Assembly (NCBI GenBank): GCA_963680875.1 | Contig: OY804579.1 | Span: 15,453,506 to 15,517,505, forward strand | Direction of reading: 5' to 3' | Origin: Bathymodiolus brooksi | Lineage: Eukaryota > Mollusca > Bivalvia > Mytilida > Modiolidae | DNA: 64,000 bases | Shown here: in pieces, positions 56,801-64,000 of the stretch | How the letters are laid out: each line of letters begins with the position of its first letter | How positions within the stretch are numbered: position 1 is the first letter of the stretch | Notes under the pieces: model-generated | Told to the model about the DNA's origin: nothing | Seen by the model: the letters and a program-made list of their open reading frames with translations, nothing else | Databases searched by the model: none | Program-made: the position numbers and the translations under genes

Positions 56801-59800
56801 AAAGCAGCTAACACCAATTCCATAGTCTTTGATATGACCTGACCAGATCTCAAACCCGTGATCTATCACACAAAGCAGCAAACACCAATTCTATAGTCTT
56901 TGATATGACCTGACCAGGTCTCAAACCCGTGATCTATCACACAAAGCAGCAAACACCAATTCTATAGTCTTTGATATGACCTGACCAGGTCTCGAACCCG
57001 TGATCTATCACACGAAGCAGCAAACACGAATTCTTTGATATGACTTGACCAGGTCTCAAACCCGTGATCTATCACACGAAGCAGCAAACACGAATTCTTT
57101 GATATGACCTGACCAGGTCTCAAACCCGTGATCTATCACACGAAGCAGCTAACACCAATTCTATAGTCTTTGATATGACCTGACCAGATCTCAAACCCGT
57201 GATCTATCACACAAAGTAGCAAACACCAATTCTATAGTCTTTGATATGACCTGACCAGATCTCAAACCCGTGATCTATCACACAAAGCAACAAACACGAA
57301 TTCTTTGATATGACCTGACCAGATCTCAAACCCGTGATCTATCGCACGAAGCAGCTAACACCAATTCTATAGTCTTTGATATGACCTGACCAGATCTCAA
57401 ACCCGTGATCTATCACACGAAGCAGCTAACACCAATTCTATTGTCTTTGATATGACCTGACCAGATCTCAAACCCGTGATCTATCACACAAAGCAACAAA
57501 CACGAATTCTTTGATATGACCTGACCAGATCTCAAACCCGTGATCTATCGCACGAAGCAGCTAACACCAATTCTATAGTCTTTGATATGACCTGACCAGA
57601 TCTCAAACCCGTGATCTATCACACGAAGCAGCTAACACCAATTCTATAGTCTTTGATATGACCTGACCAGATCTCAAACCCATGATCTATCACACAAAGC
57701 AGCTAACACCAATTCTATAGTCTTTGATATGACCTGACCAGGTCTCGAACCCGTGATCTATCACACAAAGCAGCAAACACCAATTCTATAGTCTTTGATA
57801 TGACCTGACCAGATCTCAAACCCGTGATCTATCACACAAAGCAGCTAACACCAATTCTATAGTCTTTGATATGACCTGACCAGGTCTCAAACCCGTGATC
57901 TATCACACGAAGCAGCTAACACCAATTCTATAGTCTTTGATATGACCTGACCAGATCTCAAACCCGTGATCTATCACACGAAGCAGCTAACACCAATTCT
58001 TTGATATGACCTGACCAGGTCTCGAACCCGTTGTCTATCACACGAAGCAGCAAACACCAATTCTTTGATATGACCTGACCAGGTCTCGACCCCGTTGTCT
58101 ATCACACGAAGCAGCAAACACCAATTCTTTGATATGACCTGACCATATCTCAAACCCATGATCTATCACACAAAGCAGCAAATACCAATTCTATAGTCTT
58201 TGATATGACCTGACCAGGTCTCAAACCCGTTGTCTATCACACGAAGCAGCTAACACCAATTCCATAGTCTTTGATATGACCTGACCAGGTCTCAAACCCG
58301 TGATCTATCATACAAAGCAGCAAACACCAATTCTAAAGTCTTTGATATGACCTGACCAGGTCTCAAACCCGTTGTCTATTACACGAAGCAGCTAACACCA
58401 ATTCCATAGTCTTTGATATGACCTGACCAGATCTCAAACCCATGATCTATCACACAAAGCAGCAAACACGAATTCTATAGTCTTTGATATGACCTGACCA
58501 GATCTCAAACCCGTGATCTATCACACGAAGCAGCCAACACCAATTCTTTGATATGACCTGACCAGATCTCAAACCCGTGATCTATCACACAAAGCAGCAA
58601 ACACCAAATCTATAGTCTTTGATATGACCTGACCAGGTCTCAAACCCGTTGTCTATCACACGAAGCAGCTAACACCAATTCCATAGTCTTTGATATGACC
58701 TGACCAGGTCTCAAAGCCGTGATCTATCACACAAAGCAGCAAACACGAATTCTAAAGTCTTTGATATGACCTGACCAGGTCTCAAACCCGTTGTCTATCA
58801 CACGAAGCAGCTAACACCAATTCCATAGTCTTTGATATGACCTGACCAGGTCTCAAACCCGTGATCTATCACACAAAGCAGCAAACACGAATTCTAAAGT
58901 CTTTGATATGACCTGACCAGGTCTCAAACCCGTTGTCTATCACACGAAGCAGCTAACACCAATTCCATAGTCTTTGATATGACCTGACCAGGTCTCGAAC
59001 CCGTTGTCTATCACACGAGGCAGCAAACACCAATTCTTTGATATGACCTGACCAGATCTCAAACCCGTGATCTATCACACAAAGCAGCTAACACCAATTC
59101 TATAGTCTTTGATATGACCTGACCAGATCTCAAACCCGTGATCTATCACACGAAGCAGCCAACACCAATTCTTTGATATGACTTGACCAGGTCTCAAACC
59201 CGTTGTCTATCACACGAAGCAGCTAACACCAATTCTATAGTCTTTGATATGACCTGACCAGATCTCAAACCCGTGATCTATCACACAAAGCAGCAAACAC
59301 CAATTCTAAAGTCTTTGATATGACCTGACCAGAGCTCAAACCCGTGATCTATCACACGAAGCAGCTAACACCAATTCTTTGATATGACCTGACCAGGTCT
59401 CGAACCCGTTGTCTATCACACGAAGCAGCTAACACCAATTCTTTGATATGACCTGAAAAGGTCTCGAACCCGTGATCTATCACACGAAGCAGCAAACACC
59501 AATTCTTTGATATGACCTGACCATATCTCAAACCCGTGATCTATCACACAAAGCAGCTAACACCAATTCCATAGTCTTTGATATGACCTGACCAGGTCTC
59601 AAACCCGTGATCTATCACACAAAGCAGCAAACACCAATTCTAAAGTCTTTGATATGACCTGACCAGGTCTCAAACCCGTTGTCTATCACACGAAGCAGCA
59701 AACACCAACTCTATAGTATTTGATATGACCTGACCAGATCTCAAACCCGTGATCTATCACACAAAGCAGCTAACACCAATTCTAAAGTCTTTGATATGAC

Positions 59801-62800
59801 CTGACCAGAGCTCAAACCCGTGATCTATCACACGAAGCAGCTAACACCAATTCTTTGATATGACCTGACCAGGTCTCGAACCCGTTGTCTATCACACGAA
59901 GCAGCTAACACCAATTCTTTGATATGACCTGACCATATCTCAAACCCGTGATCTATCACACAAAGCAGCAAACACGAATTCTAAAGTCTTTGATATGACC
60001 TGACCAGGTCTCAAACCCGTTGTCTATCACACGAAGCAGCTAACACCAATTCCATAGTCTTTGATATGACCTGACCAGGTCTCAAACCCGTGATCTATCA
60101 CACAAAGCAGCAAACACCAATTCCATAGTCTTTGATATGACCTGACCAGGTCTCAAACCCGTTTTCTATCACACGAAGCAGCTAACACCAATTCTATAGT
60201 CTTTGATATGACCTGACCGGTCTCAAACCCGTGATCTATCACACGAAGCAGCTAACACCAATTCCATAGTCTTTGATATGACCTGACCAGGTCTCAAACC
60301 CGTGATCTATCACACAAAGCAGCAAACACGAATTCTATAGTCTTTGATATGACCTGACCAGGTCTCAAACCCGTTGTCTATCACATGAAGCAGCAAACAC
60401 CAATTCTATAGTCTTTGATATGACCTGACCAGATCTCAAACCCGTGATCTATCACACAAAGCAGCTAATACCAATTCTATAGTCTTTGATATGACCTGAC
60501 CAGAGCTCAAACCCGTGATCTATCACACGAAGCAGCTAACACCAATTCTTTGATATGACCTGACCAGGTCTCGAACCCGTTGTCTATCACACGAAGCAGC
60601 TAACACCAATTCCATAGTCTTTGATATGACCTGACCAGGTCTCAAACCCGTGATCTATCACACAAAGCAGCAAACACGAATTCTATAGTCTTTGATATGA
60701 CCTGACCAGGTCTCAAACCCGTTGTCTATCACACGAAGCAGCTAACACCAATTCCATAGTCTTTGATATGACCTGACCAGGTCTCGAACCCGTTGTCTAT
60801 CACACGAGGCAGCAAACACCAATTCTTTGATATGACCTGACCAGATCTCAAACCCGTGATCTATCACACAAAGCAGCTAACACCAATTCTATAGTCTTTG
60901 ATATGACCTGACCAGATCTCAAACCCGTGATCTATCACACGAAGCAGCCAACACCAATTCTTTGATATGACTTGACCAGGTCTCAAACCCGTTGTCTATC
61001 ACACGAAGCAGCTAACACCAATTCTATAGTCTTTGATATGACCTGACCAGATCTCAAACCCGTGATCTATCACACAAAGCAGCAAACACCAATTCTAAAG
61101 TCTTTGATATGACCTGACCAGATCTCAAACCCGTGATCTATCACACGAAGCAGCAAACACGAATTCTATAGTCTTTGATATGACCTGACCAGGTCTCGAA
61201 CCCGTTGTCTATCACACGAAGCAGCTAACACCAATTCCATAGTCTTTGATATGACCTGACCAGATCTCAAACCCATGATCTATCACACAAAGCAGCAAAC
61301 ACGAATTCTATAGTCTTTGATATGACCTGACCAGATCTCAAACCCGTGATCTATCACACAAAGCAGCAAACACCAAATCTATAGTCTTTGATATGACCTG
61401 ACCAGGTCTCAAACCCGTTGTCTATCACACGAAGCAGCTAACACCAATTCCATAGTCTTTGATATGACCTGACCAGGTCTCAAACCCGTGATCTATCACA
61501 CAAAGCAGCAAACACGAATTCTAAAGTCTTTGATATGACCTGACCAGGTCTCAAACCCGTTGTCTATCACACGAAGCAGCTAACACCAATTCCATAGTCT
61601 TTGATATGACCTGACCAGGTCTCGAACCCGTTGTCTATCACACGAGGCAGCAAACACCAATTCTTTGATATGACCTGACCAGATCTCAAACCCGTGATCT
61701 ATCACACAAAGCAGCTAACACCAATTCTATAGTCTTTGATATGACCTGACCAGATCTCAAACCCGTGATCTATCACACGAAGCAGCCAACACCAATTCTT
61801 TGATATGACTTGACCAGGTCTCAAACCCGTTGTCTATCACACGAAGCAGCTAACACCAATTCTATAGTCTTTGATATGACCTGACCAGATCTCAAACCCG
61901 TGATCTATCACACAAAGCAGCAAACACCAATTCTAAAGTCTTTGATATGACCTGACCAGAGCTCAAACCCGTGATCTATCACACGAAGCAGCTAACACCA
62001 ATTCTTTGATATGACCTGACCAGGTCTCGAACCCGTTGTCTATCACACGAAGCAGCTAACACCAATTCTTTGATATGACCTGAAAAGGTCTCGAACCCGT
62101 GATCTATCACACGAAGCAGCAAACACCAATTCTTTGATATGACCTGACCATATCTCAAACCCGTGATCTATCACACAAAGCAGCTAACACCAATTCCATA
62201 GTCTTTGATATGACCTGACCAGGTCTCAAACCCGTGATCTATCACACAAAGCAGCAAACACGAATTCTAAAGTCTTTGATATGACCTGACCAGGTCTCAA
62301 ACCCGTTGTCTATCACACGAAGCAGCAAACACCAACTCTATAGTCCATGATATGACCTGACCAGATCTCAAACCCGTGATCTATCACACAAAGCAGCTAA
62401 CACCAATTCTAAAGTCTTTGATATGACCTGACCAGAGCTCAAACCCGTGATCTATCACACGAAGCAGCTAACACCAATTCTTTGATATGACCTGACCAGG
62501 TCTCGAACCCGTTGTCTATCACACGAAGCAGCTAACACCAATTCTTTGATATGACCTGACCATATCTCAAACCCGTGATCTATCACACAAAGCAGCAAAC
62601 ACGAATTCTAAAGTCTTTGATATGACCTGACCAGGTCTCAAACCCGTTGTCTATCACACGAAGCAGCTAACACCAATTCCATAGTCTTTGATATGACCTG
62701 ACCAGGTCTCAAACCCGTGATCTATCACACAAAGCAGCAAACACCAATTCCATAGTCTTTGATATGACCTGACCAGGTCTCAAACCCGTTTTCTATCACA

Positions 62801-64000
62801 CGAAGCAGCTAACACCAATTCTATAGTCTTTGATATGACCTGACCGGTCTCAAACCCGTGATCTATCACACGAAGCAGCTAACACCAATTCCATAGTCTT
62901 TGATATGACCTGACCAGGTCTCAAACCCGTGATCTATCACACAAAGCAGCAAACACGAATTCTATAGTCTTTGATATGACCTGACCAGGTCTCAAACCCG
63001 TTGTCTATCACATGAAGCAGCAAACACCAATTCTATAGTCTTTGATATGACCTGACCAGATCTCAAACCCGTGATCTATCACACAAAGCAGCTAATACCA
63101 ATTCTATAGTCTTTGATATGACCTGACCAGAGCTCAAACCCGTGATCTATCACACGAAGCAGCTAACACCAATTATTTGATATGACCTGACCAGGTCTCG
63201 AACCCGTTGTCTATCACACGAAGCAGCTAACACCAATTCCATAGTCTTTGATATGACCTGACCAGGTCTCAAACCCGTGATCTATCACACAAAGCAGCAA
63301 ACACGAATTCTATAGTCTTTGATATGACCTGACCAGGTCTCAAACCCGTTGTCTATCACACGAAGCAGCTAACACCAATTCCATAGTCTTTGATATGACC
63401 TGACCAGGTCTCGAACCCGTTGTCTATCACACGAGGCAGCAAACACCAATTCTTTGATATGACCTGACCAGATCTCAAACCCGTGATCTATCACACAAAG
63501 CAGCTAACACCAATTCTATAGTCTTTGATATGACCTGACCAGATCTCAAACCCGTGATCTATCACACGAAGCAGCCAACACCAATTCTTTGATATGACTT
63601 GACCAGGTCTCAAACCCGTTGTCAATCACACGAAGCAGCTAACACCAATTCTATAGTCTTTGATATGACCTGACCAGATCTCAAACCCGTGATCTATCAC
63701 ACAAAGCAGCAAACACCAATTCTAAAGTCTTTGATATGACCTGACCAGATCTCAAACCCGTGATCTATCACACGAAGCAGCAAACACGAATTCTATAGTC
63801 TTTGATATGACCTGACCAGGTCTCGAACCCGTTGTCTATCACACGAAGCAGCTAACACCAATTCCATAGTCTTTGATATGACCTGACCAGATCTCAAACC
63901 CATGATCTATCACACAAAGCAGCAAACACGAATTCTATAGTCTTTGATATGACCTGACCAGATCTCAAACCCGTGATCTATCACACAAAGCAGCAAACAC
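50871..64000. repeat. 71/64-bp satellite, about 190 copies, runs off right edge
   Basis: Units of CAATTCTATAGTCTTTGATA, TGACCTGACCAGATCTCAAA, CCCGTGATCTATCACACGAA, GCAGCTAACAC (71 bp), alternating with a 64-bp form that lacks the TATAGTC segment. Variant positions (AGATCTC/AGGTCTC, GTGATCT/GTTGTCT, CACGAAG/CACAAAG, CTAACAC/CAAACAC, ACCAATT/ACGAATT) combine into longer patterns. Rare variants recur 2,627 bp apart: GAAAAGGTCTC at 59455 and 62082, CTGACCGGTCTC at 60213 and 62840, GCAGCC ends at 59160 and 61787. No coding sequence. Confidence 0.98.

Noticed and set aside
50871..64000. CRISPR array
   Set aside because: Units are contiguous and nearly identical with no variable spacers, and the locus is eukaryotic.

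Overview
The window is nuclear DNA of an animal, most likely a bivalve mollusc and probably a mussel-like one. The evidence is AT-rich sequence, spliced genes with GT/AG introns, and dense repeats of kinds I associate with bivalve genomes (tRNA-derived SINEs, tandem-core elements, a YIDDV reverse transcriptase relic). The organism call is an inference. There is no prokaryotic gene organisation, operon or CRISPR.

Two real genes are supported. NUDT1 (MTH1, 8-oxo-dGTP diphosphatase) lies on the minus strand with three coding exons (10302-10447, 8542-8687, 6271-6443) giving 154 aa with a perfect Nudix box. GPS1/CSN1 (COP9 signalosome subunit 1) lies on the plus strand with 13 coding exons between 20057 and 42471 giving 483 aa; every junction keeps frame. 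The two genes diverge from a repeat-filled region at 10.5-20 kb. No functional link between them is implied by the sequence.

Everything else is repeat or unrecognised. 1-4.4 kb: a 66-bp satellite running into a dead reverse transcriptase element. 5.3-13.9 kb: SINEs, a hAT-like MITE, a tandem-core element and a nested SINE/LINE/MITE stack in and around NUDT1. 14.5-19.2 kb: a chain of foldback and inverted-repeat elements, one containing interstitial telomere-like repeats. 20-42 kb: GPS1, whose introns hold a LINE fragment, a 5.1-kb hAT-like insertion packed with tandem-core repeats and two minisatellites, many SINEs and a large palindrome. 42.8-48.3 kb: minisatellites of 59, 50 and 30 bp. 50.0 kb: a decayed Polinton-type DNA polymerase B fragment. 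50.9-64 kb: a 71/64-bp satellite with a 2,627-bp higher-order period, continuing past the window.

The most unusual signal is in GPS1. At two exons (3 and 5) the end of the exon together with its 5' splice site has been tandemly duplicated into the following intron, making a row of decoy donors. Reading from the true donor into the next copy meets a stop codon at once in both cases. In exon 3 a hAT-like element later inserted into one of the duplicated donors.
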